Source: Desulfocapsa sp. (lineage in GTDB: Bacteria; Desulfobacterota; Desulfobulbia; Desulfobulbales; Desulfocapsaceae). Taken from it: 6,971 nucleotides of DNA. Below the pieces are notes generated by a model. That model ran no database searches, was not told the DNA's origin, and worked only from the letters and a program-made list of their open reading frames with translations. The stretch is taken from contig JAOZTO010000133.1 of assembly GCA_029942265.1 (NCBI GenBank), forward strand, positions 1 to 6,971. The letters run 5' to 3'. Both the position numbers and the translations under genes were made by a program. Of the stretch, positions 1 to 5,938 are shown in pieces; within the stretch, counting starts at the first letter, position 1, and every line of letters starts with the position of its first letter.

Positions 1-128
1 TCACTATGCACATCGAAAGGTTATAGTTGAAATCCCAGAACAGCATAATCAACCACTAACAGAGGCAAAACAGAAATCTCCTTGCTAAAAGACTGTTCAA
101 GAATAGGCATTTGTCCCACAATTCGTTC
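1..128. other. Non-coding stretch downstream of cas2; possible CRISPR leader and array edge
   Basis: No gene is supported here. On the minus strand this is the sequence directly after the cas2 stop codon, which is where a leader and CRISPR array often begin. The outermost ~34 bases contain GTTGAAATC on the plus strand, resembling the GAAA-type ends of many CRISPR repeats. They also carry a short dyad (TCACTAT near the left edge against ATAGTTGA about 16 bases later). Only one copy is visible, so I do not call an array. Sequence to the left of position 1 would settle it. Confidence 0.3.
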
Positions 129-407
129 CTATAACACCAAAAAAGTATCAGTATGCGGAGGACGCCCGATAGCAGACCATTCAACCGCCGGTAAACAGGA
201 ACGGCAAAGTCTATAATAGCGAATAGAATCTGTGCCATGATCAATTAATCCTTCAAGCGTGTCTTTCAGTGTCAACAATCGTTTTTCGGTTAAATCAGGA
301 CATTCAAAAACTGATTTCTGAACTCTATACCCAAAGCCTTTTATAGCCTTTACCGCACGATAGCGAACTTTATTATTGCTAATATCAAAACAAATCACAT
401 AAAACAT
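129..407 (-). CDS. cas2: CRISPR-associated protein Cas2
   Basis: Cas2 is the small ferredoxin-fold partner that dimerises between two Cas1 dimers to form the spacer-integration complex. The 92-residue product has the usual Cas2 length. It opens with the diagnostic beta strand and acidic residue (FYVICFDIS, Asp8), followed by the KVRYRAVKAIKGFGYRVQKS helix-turn and VFEC. The later YYRLCRSC segment is common in Cas2 proteins that accompany type III-like or stand-alone adaptation modules. The ATG at 407 is preceded by only a weak purine-rich site. It follows cas1 on the same strand, but a palindromic mobile element occupies most of the 210-bp gap. Without that element the gap would be 26 bp, so cas2 was almost certainly co-transcribed with cas1 originally. 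The stop is TAG. The family call is secure. Which CRISPR type it serves cannot be told from this window. Confidence 0.96.
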   Translation of the reverse strand: MFYVICFDISNNKVRYRAVKAIKGFGYRVQKSVFECPDLTEKRLLTLKDTLEGLIDHGTDSIRYYRLCRSCLPAVEWSAIGRPPHTDTFLVL

Positions 408-429
408 CGTATATTTCTCATTCGGCTAA

Positions 430-610
430 GGAACGGGGACGAAATAACTTCCTCATGTAGGCGCTCAGCTTTAGGTCATATGTGATCGATCTGAAAATCT
501 AAAAACCGCAGGCATAGCAGGGCTACGTTGAGGATTTTTAGATTAAAGATCGGTCGCAGATGGCCTGAAGATGAGATGTATAGATGGGGAAGTTATTTCG
601 TCCCCGTTCC
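430..610. mobile_element. MITE-like palindromic element inserted between cas1 and cas2
   Basis: The ends at 430-452 and 588-610 are perfect inverted repeats of 23 bp (GGAACGGGGACGAAATAACT... at each end, 24 bp if the flanking A/T is counted). TAA directly flanks both sides (427-429 and 611-613), consistent with a 3-bp target-site duplication. Homology between the arms continues inward: about 450-459 against 581-590, a 19-bp block near 472-490 against its complement near 550-570, and AATCTAAAAA(T)CC arms at about 496-508 and 532-544. The loop of about 23 bases lies near 509-531. The whole element is therefore one long imperfect hairpin. It encodes no supported protein, so it must have been moved by a transposase supplied elsewhere. 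In the cas mRNA it would fold into a large stem-loop between cas1 and cas2. Confidence 0.85.
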
Positions 611-617
611 TAATGAT

Positions 618-1640
618 TTATCGTGGCATAAGAAAAGGGACGTACTCTTCACGCTCTCCCTGCAACCATTCACACAATCGTCGGCATTGACTGTGGATAA
701 TCCATCTCATATTTGTATCAAGACCAGTTGGTGGGTAATGAAGGCGCTGATCAAGTTGTCTTCGCCATGTTTGTATCAATGCTTTATGCACTGTCGATTT
801 CATTTCAACTGGCCGTAAACCACTTTTAATTTCCACTTTTGAGCGATAGACAAAATCATCTGCCTTTACAATACGTCTATTTAATAATCCAAGAACCAGT
901 CTCTCCCCAAAAACCCGCCACTCCTCCACAAGATCACAGGCAAGAGATGGCCTACCAGATGCAATTTCATGTAATGCACCAAGATAAGGATCAAGACCAA
1001 CTGCACGAATACCATTTAAAACTTCATTTGTAAAAAGCGTATACACAAATGAGAGGAGTCCGTTTACAGGATCCAGTGGTGGCCTGCGATTACGTCCTGC
1101 AAAGTAAAATTCATCATTACGGATCAGGAACGAAAACGTTGCAAAGAATATTCGTGCTGCTGCCCCTTCAATTCCACGGATTGATTCGATAGTATCAGTT
1201 TCAGGTATTCGCTGCTGCAATGCTCTGATCCTAACTGCACTTTCACGAAGTTCGTCTATCCCATACTGCGAGCCACGCCTAAGCAACAAACGAACCTGAT
1301 TTTCAAGTTTCCCAGTAACAAATATCCCAGCCAGCTTTTTCTTTTCAGCAAAATCATCAAGACGTATATACTGTTGCTGTCGTAAACGCACATGGCTCGA
1401 TTCATCAAGCAAAAGACGGGCACGGAACCGTCCATCCTGTGTCATAAAAACAGTATCCACCTTATGACTAACCAAAAAATCAAGTACAGACCCTGTCAAA
1501 CTGGTTCGGCCAGCAAGAGTTAACTGTTCAAGCCCTTTAGCTGGAATCGTTTGCACTGTTGTTTTTTCTCGCATGATCTTCAGGCAATCGCCATCTTTAC
1601 GCAAATAACAGCCAGGTTCAATGATATATAAAGAATCCAT
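618..1640 (-). CDS. cas1: CRISPR-associated endonuclease/integrase Cas1
   Basis: Cas1 is the metal-dependent integrase that joins new spacers to the leader-proximal repeat, working as a complex with Cas2. The 340-residue product has the typical N-terminus (MDSLYIIEPGCYLRKDGDCL) and full family length. The catalytic elements are visible: Glu158 in RGIEGAAAR, His224 in GALHEIASGRPSLA, and the acidic cluster Asp236/Glu239/Glu240 in CDLVEEWR. The intervening NRRPPLDPVNGLLSFVYTLF segment is also characteristic. I chose the ATG at 1640 because it matches the family N-terminus and has GGAG five bases upstream. The frame is open to an ATG at 1703, but that start would overlap the primase gene by about 50 bp. 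The start lies 10 bp after the primase-polymerase stop, so the two are translationally close. The TAA stop lies just beside the inserted MITE, which leaves the reading frame intact. No reverse-transcriptase or Cas4 fusion is present. Confidence 0.97.
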   Translation of the reverse strand: MDSLYIIEPGCYLRKDGDCLKIMREKTTVQTIPAKGLEQLTLAGRTSLTGSVLDFLVSHKVDTVFMTQDGRFRARLLLDESSHVRLRQQQYIRLDDFAEKKKLAGIFVTGKLENQVRLLLRRGSQYGIDELRESAVRIRALQQRIPETDTIESIRGIEGAAARIFFATFSFLIRNDEFYFAGRNRRPPLDPVNGLLSFVYTLFTNEVLNGIRAVGLDPYLGALHEIASGRPSLACDLVEEWRVFGERLVLGLLNRRIVKADDFVYRSKVEIKSGLRPVEMKSTVHKALIQTWRRQLDQRLHYPPTGLDTNMRWIIHSQCRRLCEWLQGEREEYVPFLMPR

Positions 1641-1650
1641 TTTCACTCCA

Positions 1651-3267
1651 TCACATAAAACGTTCGACCTGTTTAATAGCAGTCTGTAAGCATAGCAGCG
1701 CATCTTTCAGGTTTTCTATTTTTTCCGATTTCGGTTCATCTGCTTCAAAATTTTCAATATGCCGCAAAGGATGAGCATAGCCATTACCCTGTATCACAAA
1801 ACTGCATGGCAAGTCACTGCTATGCTGTTCAAGCAGACTATGAATCCGCTTGCAACCCAAGACCGTACCTCGAACTTTTGATATTCTGTAATCAAGAAGG
1901 GGGCGATTATACTCTGGCAATTCCGAACAGAGATGATGTAGCAGATGCCTTCCTCGTGGAAGATGTGCAAGGGTTCCCAAGAGGATTTTTTCTTCACGAA
2001 CAGAAAGTGTTTTTCCTGTACGGGTAGATGCTACAATCTGTCCAAGCATTGAGCAACGGGTTGACAGCGTAGCAAGTTCAGGATATTCTCCTGCCCACTT
2101 TGCATGACGGGGATGGACAATTACCTTCGCATTTGTATGTGTTCCGGCAAGTTTTTTCAAAGCATCAGGATTTGTGGGATTCAGGCTGCCAAGATACTCA
2201 AATTGGCTCGTGCGTTCACGATCCGCTGCATGAACAAACCAAGACGGCTTACCGCTTCCCCGATGAATCCCCATTGGCAGTTTAACCAGATTACCAAAAC
2301 CTTTTCCACTGACCTTGTCCTGTTTAGGAAATATTTCAAGGGTAAAACAACTGACATCCTCTGTAAGCCCTGCTGTTAATTGCTGCAATGCCTTTCGCAT
2401 GATCGCAGCCTCAACAGGTTCTGCCATTGGAAACCAAAAATGATAGCCCTTTCCACCACTGACTTCTGCAATACTTGTCAGATTATGTTCTTTGGAGATT
2501 TCCTGAATCCGTTGATGCAGATAGATACTTTCACGTCGAATATTTGCAGAATTTTCTTTATATTTATCCGCCTGCCTCAAAGGTTTAATCAAATCAACAT
2601 CAATAACCCCAGTATGAACCTGATCCTCACTGTTCAACAGATAAATCCCGTAGGTTTTTCTACCATGCAGATGATCATTTATATCGGATGGCATCATTCC
2701 GTGACGCACAGGAACATAGCCCTGTTTGTCACGATTTTTATCAGACCACTGCCTGGCAAAGGCATCTTCCCGACCACGAAACAGACGCATAAAGAGCCTT
2801 ACATTTTCTTCATCACGCCGCATATCAAGAAACGGTTCAGCGACTTCCTGTTGTGGAGGTGCTTCGTTAGCACCAGTCTTATCATGAGGAATTTCCCATA
2901 AAGCTATAATGTCAGCTGGAACAAAACGTCCAGCTAGAGCTTTCACACGTACAAATTCTTCGTTCCGGCCAAGCATCTGCAATGTTTCCAGATGAAACTT
3001 CCACGCTGATTGTAATTCTGGTTTTTGTTTATTAGTCCATTCCAGAATATTAAGACTGTCACTGATAAGACCATGCTGTTGACTGGCAAGTACTAAAGTT
3101 GCGAGATCGTTTTCTCCAAGATGCATCAGCATTTCCTGATTTGCCGTACATTCCTGAATAAAGCTGCGCCCCTTATCGTCAAAAGAACTCTGCCTGACCC
3201 TTTCCATGAGCAAGCTGTAATCGCTGCTCTGTTTATTGGCATTATATGCTGGTTTAAGCTGTTCCAT
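1651..3267 (-). CDS. CRISPR-associated primase-polymerase (AEP superfamily, TPR-AEP form)
   Basis: This is an archaeo-eukaryotic primase (AEP) family protein of the CRISPR-associated primase-polymerase (CAPP) kind, expected to prime and extend DNA using metal ions. In the 538-residue product, motif I is DVD at 223-225 (GVIDVDL). Motif II is SGGKGYHFW with Ser270 and His276. The third region is FTLEIFPKQD (311-317) followed by GNLVKLPMGIHRG (326-337). Residues about 40-120 are helical and TPR-like. The C-terminal part carries four cysteines (405, 447, 472, 488) that could bind zinc or an iron-sulfur cluster, which is inference. I chose the ATG at 3267, with AAGGA about 11 bases upstream. A GTG at 3363 would overlap the preceding gene by 50 bp. 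The gene lies 10 bp before cas1, strongly implying a role in spacer acquisition. Similar AEP domains occur in TOTE conflict systems, but the cas1-cas2 context favours CAPP. Confidence 0.87.
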   Translation of the reverse strand: MEQLKPAYNANKQSSDYSLLMERVRQSSFDDKGRSFIQECTANQEMLMHLGENDLATLVLASQQHGLISDSLNILEWTNKQKPELQSAWKFHLETLQMLGRNEEFVRVKALAGRFVPADIIALWEIPHDKTGANEAPPQQEVAEPFLDMRRDEENVRLFMRLFRGREDAFARQWSDKNRDKQGYVPVRHGMMPSDINDHLHGRKTYGIYLLNSEDQVHTGVIDVDLIKPLRQADKYKENSANIRRESIYLHQRIQEISKEHNLTSIAEVSGGKGYHFWFPMAEPVEAAIMRKALQQLTAGLTEDVSCFTLEIFPKQDKVSGKGFGNLVKLPMGIHRGSGKPSWFVHAADRERTSQFEYLGSLNPTNPDALKKLAGTHTNAKVIVHPRHAKWAGEYPELATLSTRCSMLGQIVASTRTGKTLSVREEKILLGTLAHLPRGRHLLHHLCSELPEYNRPLLDYRISKVRGTVLGCKRIHSLLEQHSSDLPCSFVIQGNGYAHPLRHIENFEADEPKSEKIENLKDALLCLQTAIKQVERFM

Positions 3268-3313
3268 TATATTTTTCGTCCTTGAAGATGCCTTTAAAGT
3301 AGAGTGTATCGTT

Positions 3314-4735
3314 TTACTGTAACAATGTAACCACTGGTTTTCTTGTAACTTGCCTTCTTTCACGGATTAATTCGGCAAGCTTCCTGAGATTAGGATAATG
3401 AAAAGAACGTCGAATTAAATCCGATACAATATTCTCTGCATCATCATAACGTTCCAACCGATACAAAGCTGCCGCCAACCAGAACTGAGCTTCCCTTGAA
3501 CCATTTCCGTAAGTATTGCTGCAAAACATGTCTGCCCGACGTGCTGCATCCATCCCCTTTTCGTACTCTGCAACACTGATACAGATCCTGGCGACACGAA
3601 TTAGTGATTTATGGCGACTTCGTCTATCACGTTCCGCCGATTTTTCAAGTATTTGCACTGCTTGTGAATATCGTCCCCGAGCAACAAGAATGTCAGACTC
3701 AGTCCAGCGAACATATGGCCTTTTTCTCTTTTCAGGAATACGACTAATAGCTTTCCATGCTCGCTCAATCTTTTGCAGAATAAGAGCACAACGTCCAGCA
3801 AGTTCGTGAACATAGTCGATATTGTCAGTACGCGATGCTCTTGCCGTAGCGGTTTCAAGATGATCTAACGCATCTTTATTTTCACCAAGGGCATGGAGCG
3901 TTTTAGCATAAGCAAAATGTTTATACAGCGGAGACATATGATCCCGGTTCTGATCTTCTTTAATCAACCTTTCAAGCAGTATTTTACTTGAAGCAGGCTG
4001 CTGGCATTTCAGAAAACACGAAGCCAGATGATACATGGCTCTGATATACTTTGGCCGCTGTTGATGGTACTTTTCACGTTCTTCCTGTGAAAGTTTTTCA
4101 TAATTTTCAACAGCTTTTTCAAAAAGTGGTATTGCCTGTCGAGGCTTATCTTCAAAATCTTTAAACACCATGGCTTCCCGATAAAAAAATGCAACTGATT
4201 CAGGTTTTAGGGTCTGGCTTTTTGAAAATGCGCTATGGGTGATTTTAATAAGATCCCGTCTTTTGCCATGCGCCATTGGAGACCGATCTCTTTTGCCAGC
4301 ATACAATGCTTCGTAAGCAGCATAGCCATAATTGTACCAGGCAAGGGCATTATCCGGTTCGCTGAGTGTAAGGGGTCTTACAACATTCATAGCCTCGTCG
4401 TAACGACCAAGCCTGCAAAGAACAAACCCAGATTCACGAATCAGCTCAGAATCAAGACCACTTTCACACAAATCCGGCCATTTTTCAGTAAGAGGATGTA
4501 AGAGTACAAGAATATCGTCCCAGCGGTTTTCTGTCTTCAACTCGGCAATTTCTGCCCGTAGTCGATCATAATCACGCTGAACACTATTCTGTTCCCAAGG
4601 TGCTGCTGCCTGTTGAGCAAGGAAATCATCCAAAGGCGCTGTGGGTAAAGATAGCTTTTCCTGCTTGGGTAACTCCACGTGACCTACAATTTTTGCGGTC
4701 TCAATAAATTCCTGTTGCAATGCGGTGGCTGGCAT
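3314..4735 (-). CDS. TPR-repeat protein of the CRISPR adaptation operon
   Basis: This 473-residue protein is almost entirely helical and has no recognisable catalytic domain. TPR-like units (with G/A-x-Y-x-x-A spacing) can be read at about 97-130 (LCRLGRYDEAMNVV), 131-165 (AWYNYGYAAYEA), 181-212, 230-262, 269-300 (LHALGENKDALDHLETA), 345-370 (VARGRYSQAVQILEKS), 375-405 and 414-445 (LAAALYRLERYDDAENIV). There is no signal peptide or membrane segment, so it should be cytoplasmic. TPR arrays generally form protein-binding superhelices. Its position as first gene, 46 bp before the primase-polymerase that itself has TPR-like helices, suggests a scaffold or partner for the adaptation complex. That role is inference. 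I chose the ATG at 4735 because a perfect AGGAGG lies eight bases upstream. A TTG two codons earlier would be only two bases from that site. Confidence 0.85.
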   Translation of the reverse strand: MPATALQQEFIETAKIVGHVELPKQEKLSLPTAPLDDFLAQQAAAPWEQNSVQRDYDRLRAEIAELKTENRWDDILVLLHPLTEKWPDLCESGLDSELIRESGFVLCRLGRYDEAMNVVRPLTLSEPDNALAWYNYGYAAYEALYAGKRDRSPMAHGKRRDLIKITHSAFSKSQTLKPESVAFFYREAMVFKDFEDKPRQAIPLFEKAVENYEKLSQEEREKYHQQRPKYIRAMYHLASCFLKCQQPASSKILLERLIKEDQNRDHMSPLYKHFAYAKTLHALGENKDALDHLETATARASRTDNIDYVHELAGRCALILQKIERAWKAISRIPEKRKRPYVRWTESDILVARGRYSQAVQILEKSAERDRRSRHKSLIRVARICISVAEYEKGMDAARRADMFCSNTYGNGSREAQFWLAAALYRLERYDDAENIVSDLIRRSFHYPNLRKLAELIRERRQVTRKPVVTLLQ

Positions 4736-4743
4736 ATCCAAAT

Positions 4744-4749
4744 CCTCCT
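4744..4749 (-). promoter_or_regulatory. Consensus Shine-Dalgarno site of the TPR gene
   Basis: AGGAGG on the minus strand, eight bases before the ATG at 4735. It is the strongest ribosome-binding site in the cassette and decides the start over the in-frame TTG at 4741. Confidence 0.8.
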
Positions 4750-4800
4750 GTTGAAAGTTTTTGATCTTTACTTTCTCTTATGGACAGGATTTGATTTTTT

Positions 4801-4843
4801 TCTTTTTTAAAAAAGATTTTTCGTTTTTTTAACGAACTGTCAA
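4801..4843 (-). promoter_or_regulatory. Candidate promoter/operator of the TPR-primase-cas1-cas2 operon
   Basis: On the minus strand a perfect sigma-70 type -35 hexamer TTGACA lies at 4843-4838, about 100 bases before the first start codon. The expected -10 position is purely A/T (AAAATC) and a poor match, so the promoter call is tentative. Just downstream are two symmetric elements: TCGTT-TTTTT-AACGA at 4821-4835 and a 16-bp perfect palindrome TCTTTTTTAAAAAAGA at 4801-4816. Either could be an operator or a DNA-bending tract. Confidence 0.35.
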
Positions 4844-4884
4844 TTCACACAACAGATTATTAGAAGCGTGGGAGGGGCGTCCTC

Positions 4885-4898
4885 ATGGAAATTTCCAT
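4885..4898. promoter_or_regulatory. 14-bp perfect palindrome, possible operator
   Basis: ATGGAAATTTCCAT is a perfect 14-bp palindrome about 45 bp upstream of the TTGACA hexamer of the adaptation operon. Its size and symmetry fit a dimeric repressor or activator site, but no regulator is identified and a 14-mer palindrome can occur by chance in A+T-rich DNA. Confidence 0.3.
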
Positions 4899-5083
4899 AT
4901 TGTTATGCGACCCTGTAAAATTTATAACCAGCAACCAAGTAATTAAGTATTGTGTCCCCCGAATTTGTTGAGTGTGCTTACACTTGAAATTCTTTATCAT
5001 AACCGCAAGATTAGAACGACCATCGTTAAGCGTCAAGTATTATATTGATTAATTGGAAAGGGCCGTGATGGCGCGTGTGATGT

Positions 5084-5141
5084 GTGATGGGGTCGCACCA
5101 AGGCAACCGCCTGTAAATCATATGTTTTTCTTCCAATAATA
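5084..5141 (+). repeat. 58-bp direct repeat, copy 1 (REP-like, carries transposase tail)
   Basis: This is identical over all 58 bases to 5881-5938 in the same orientation, 797 bp away. It contains the 19-base core GGGGTCGCACCAAGGCAAC. Its right part, read on the minus strand, encodes the last residues YYWKKNI and stop of the neighbouring transposase, although no transposase gene precedes it here. The core can fold as GGTTGC-CTTGGT-GCGACC on the minus strand. Three GTGATG motifs (5065, 5077, 5084) cluster at its left edge. Confidence 0.9.
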
Positions 5142-5167
5142 CCCCTTACAGCCTTACAGTTACAGAA

Positions 5168-5205
5168 TCGGGGCTGGGGGGGGCTAGATACCCCCGGCTA
5201 CCCGA
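5168..5205. terminator. G+C-rich stem-loop after the toxin gene, possible terminator
   Basis: TCGGG at 5168-5172 pairs with CCCGA at 5201-5205, and GGGGG at 5179-5183 pairs with CCCCC at 5191-5195 around the loop CTAGATA. The hairpin begins about 15 bases after the toxin stop codon, where the toxin-antitoxin transcript should end. No U tract follows on the minus strand, so a classic intrinsic terminator is not demonstrated. It could simply stabilise the RNA end. Confidence 0.4.
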
Positions 5206-5220
5206 TTAGCGGAATTTCTT

Positions 5221-5520
5221 TTAGAGATTGAGCAATTTTGCTCCATGAACAACACGGAGAATATACACTGAGTTCTCAACAATTTTAAATACAACACGAT
5301 ATTTTTTATGGACAAGATGTCTATAATTGGTACCGAAATAACTATTCTCAGGGATATAGGCACAACGCTTCGGAAAAGTGTCCAAGCTATATATTTTTTC
5401 TTCCAGTTCCCGAATGAATTTTTTTGCATTATTAATATTTTCGCAAGCAATGTAGAAAAAAATGTGCTCAAGGTCGTCTTGGGCACTTTGAGTGATATAA
5501 ACGCTAAATTTCTTTGGCAC
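5221..5520 (-). CDS. RelE/ParE-family toxin
   Basis: The 99-residue product has the ParE/RelE fold signature: an N-terminal strand (FSVYITQSAQDDLEHI), two helices, and the C-terminal sheet YRHLVHKKYRVVFKI...SVYILRVVHGAKLL. The conserved Arg67/Tyr66 and the VVHGA ending are typical. Family members poison either DNA gyrase (ParE) or translating ribosomes (RelE). The sequence looks closer to ParE, but the target cannot be assigned. The start is GTG at 5520, supported by AAGGAG seven bases upstream. It overlaps the end of the antitoxin gene by 17 bp, the usual sign of translational coupling in type II modules. Length is normal and the frame is intact. Confidence 0.9.
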   Translation of the reverse strand: MPKKFSVYITQSAQDDLEHIFFYIACENINNAKKFIRELEEKIYSLDTFPKRCAYIPENSYFGTNYRHLVHKKYRVVFKIVENSVYILRVVHGAKLLNL

Positions 5521-5782
5521 GTTTGAACTCCTTAAAAAAATCTCTTGTTGCCGTATAGCGACCTTCTTTTATATCTTCTTCTGCTGGGGCTAATAGCTTA
5601 AGCAAATTAAAAGCATTAGTTATTTTTTCGTATTCTTTTGCATCCACGATGACTGCTTCTGCTTTACCGTTAACGGTTAGAATTACAGGGCGTTTTGTTT
5701 TATGAATTTGATCTAAAACTGCATTTGTATTCCGCTTTAGATCAGTAATTGAGCGAATATCTTCAGTTATGCTGATAGCCAT
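5504..5782 (-). CDS. Phd/YefM-family antitoxin
   Basis: The 92-residue product has the Phd/YefM N-terminal DNA-binding fold: SITDLKRNTNAVLDQIHKTKRPVILTVNGKAEAVIVDAKEYEKI at about 11-54. A charged, probably flexible C-terminal tail (APAEEDIKEGRYTATRDFFKEFKRAKE) should wrap and neutralise the toxin. In this family the antitoxin, alone or with toxin, represses its own promoter. The gene precedes and overlaps the toxin gene by 17 bp. The ATG at 5782 is preceded by a G-rich site (GGGGGAAG), and a good promoter lies about 45 bp upstream. The module lies wholly between the two 58-bp direct repeats, which suggests it arrived or could leave as a unit. Confidence 0.92.
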   Translation of the reverse strand: MAISITEDIRSITDLKRNTNAVLDQIHKTKRPVILTVNGKAEAVIVDAKEYEKITNAFNLLKLLAPAEEDIKEGRYTATRDFFKEFKRAKEI

Positions 5783-5824
5783 TTGACTTCCCCCGCATGT
5801 TTTGTGAGTATTATATGATGCTTT

Positions 5825-5853
5825 ATTGTATGCGAATATGGCGCAGAAGGCAA
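5825..5853 (-). promoter_or_regulatory. Promoter of the toxin-antitoxin operon
   Basis: On the minus strand TTGCCT (5853-5848), a 17-bp spacer, then TACAAT (5830-5825). This is a good sigma-70 match, about 45 bp before the antitoxin ATG. A second TATAAT lies a few bases downstream in the leader, without an equally good -35. Confidence 0.55.
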
Positions 5854-5880
5854 GTGATTCTTATACAACGTGATGGATAC

Positions 5881-5938
5881 GTGATGGGGTCGCACCAAGG
5901 CAACCGCCTGTAAATCATATGTTTTTCTTCCAATAATA
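5881..5938 (+). repeat. 58-bp direct repeat, copy 2 (REP-like, overlaps transposase 3' end)
   Basis: This is identical to 5084-5141. The right 24 bases (5915-5938) are the last eight codons of the transposase gene including its stop, and the left 34 bases are non-coding and contain the GGGGTCGCACCAAGGCAAC core. A GTGATGG motif also lies just outside at 5870. Copy 2 looks like the parent copy because the transposase gene continues from it without a break. Confidence 0.9.

Larger units (their letters stand above)
4742..5083. other. Non-coding region upstream of the adaptation operon
   Basis: No protein or RNA gene is supported in this ~340-bp gap between the operon and the first copy of the 58-bp repeat. 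Its operon-proximal third is extremely A+T rich, with long T tracts on the plus strand. The distal part contains a 14-bp perfect palindrome at 4885-4898 and otherwise ordinary sequence. I see no tRNA, no riboswitch and no clear gene remnant. Confidence 0.6.

Noticed and set aside
528..818. 96-codon plus-strand frame crossing the MITE and the cas1 3' end
   Set aside because: It is antisense to cas1 and half of it is palindromic mobile DNA, with no recognisable protein features.
1641..1703. Longer N-terminus for Cas1 from an upstream ATG at 1703
   Set aside because: It would overlap the primase gene by about 50 bp and add residues absent from the family. The ATG at 1640 has a good ribosome-binding site and the expected Cas1 N-terminus.
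2380..2901. 173-codon plus-strand frame
   Set aside because: It is antisense to the catalytic region of the primase-polymerase, whose motifs are clear. No family resemblance is visible in the plus-strand translation.
3268..3363. Longer primase-polymerase from a GTG at 3363
   Set aside because: It overlaps the end of the TPR gene by 50 bp and begins at a weaker codon, while the ATG at 3267 has an AAGGA site and normal spacing.
4906..4913. TGCGACCC in the region upstream of the operon, resembling the REP core
   Set aside because: Only eight bases are shared and the flanks do not match, so it is not counted as another repeat copy.
5068..5139. Short plus-strand frame of 23 codons (MARVMCDGVAPRQPPVNH...) running through repeat copy 1, with a purine-rich stretch upstream
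   Set aside because: It lies almost wholly inside the REP-like repeat, and in copy 2 the frame is cut by a stop (ATG GAT ACG TGA), so it is more likely a chance reading of repeat DNA than a gene.
5141..5167. Tandem TGTAA-like units on the minus strand between repeat copy 1 and the stem-loop
   Set aside because: Three loose copies of five bases are too short and irregular to be called a tandem repeat.
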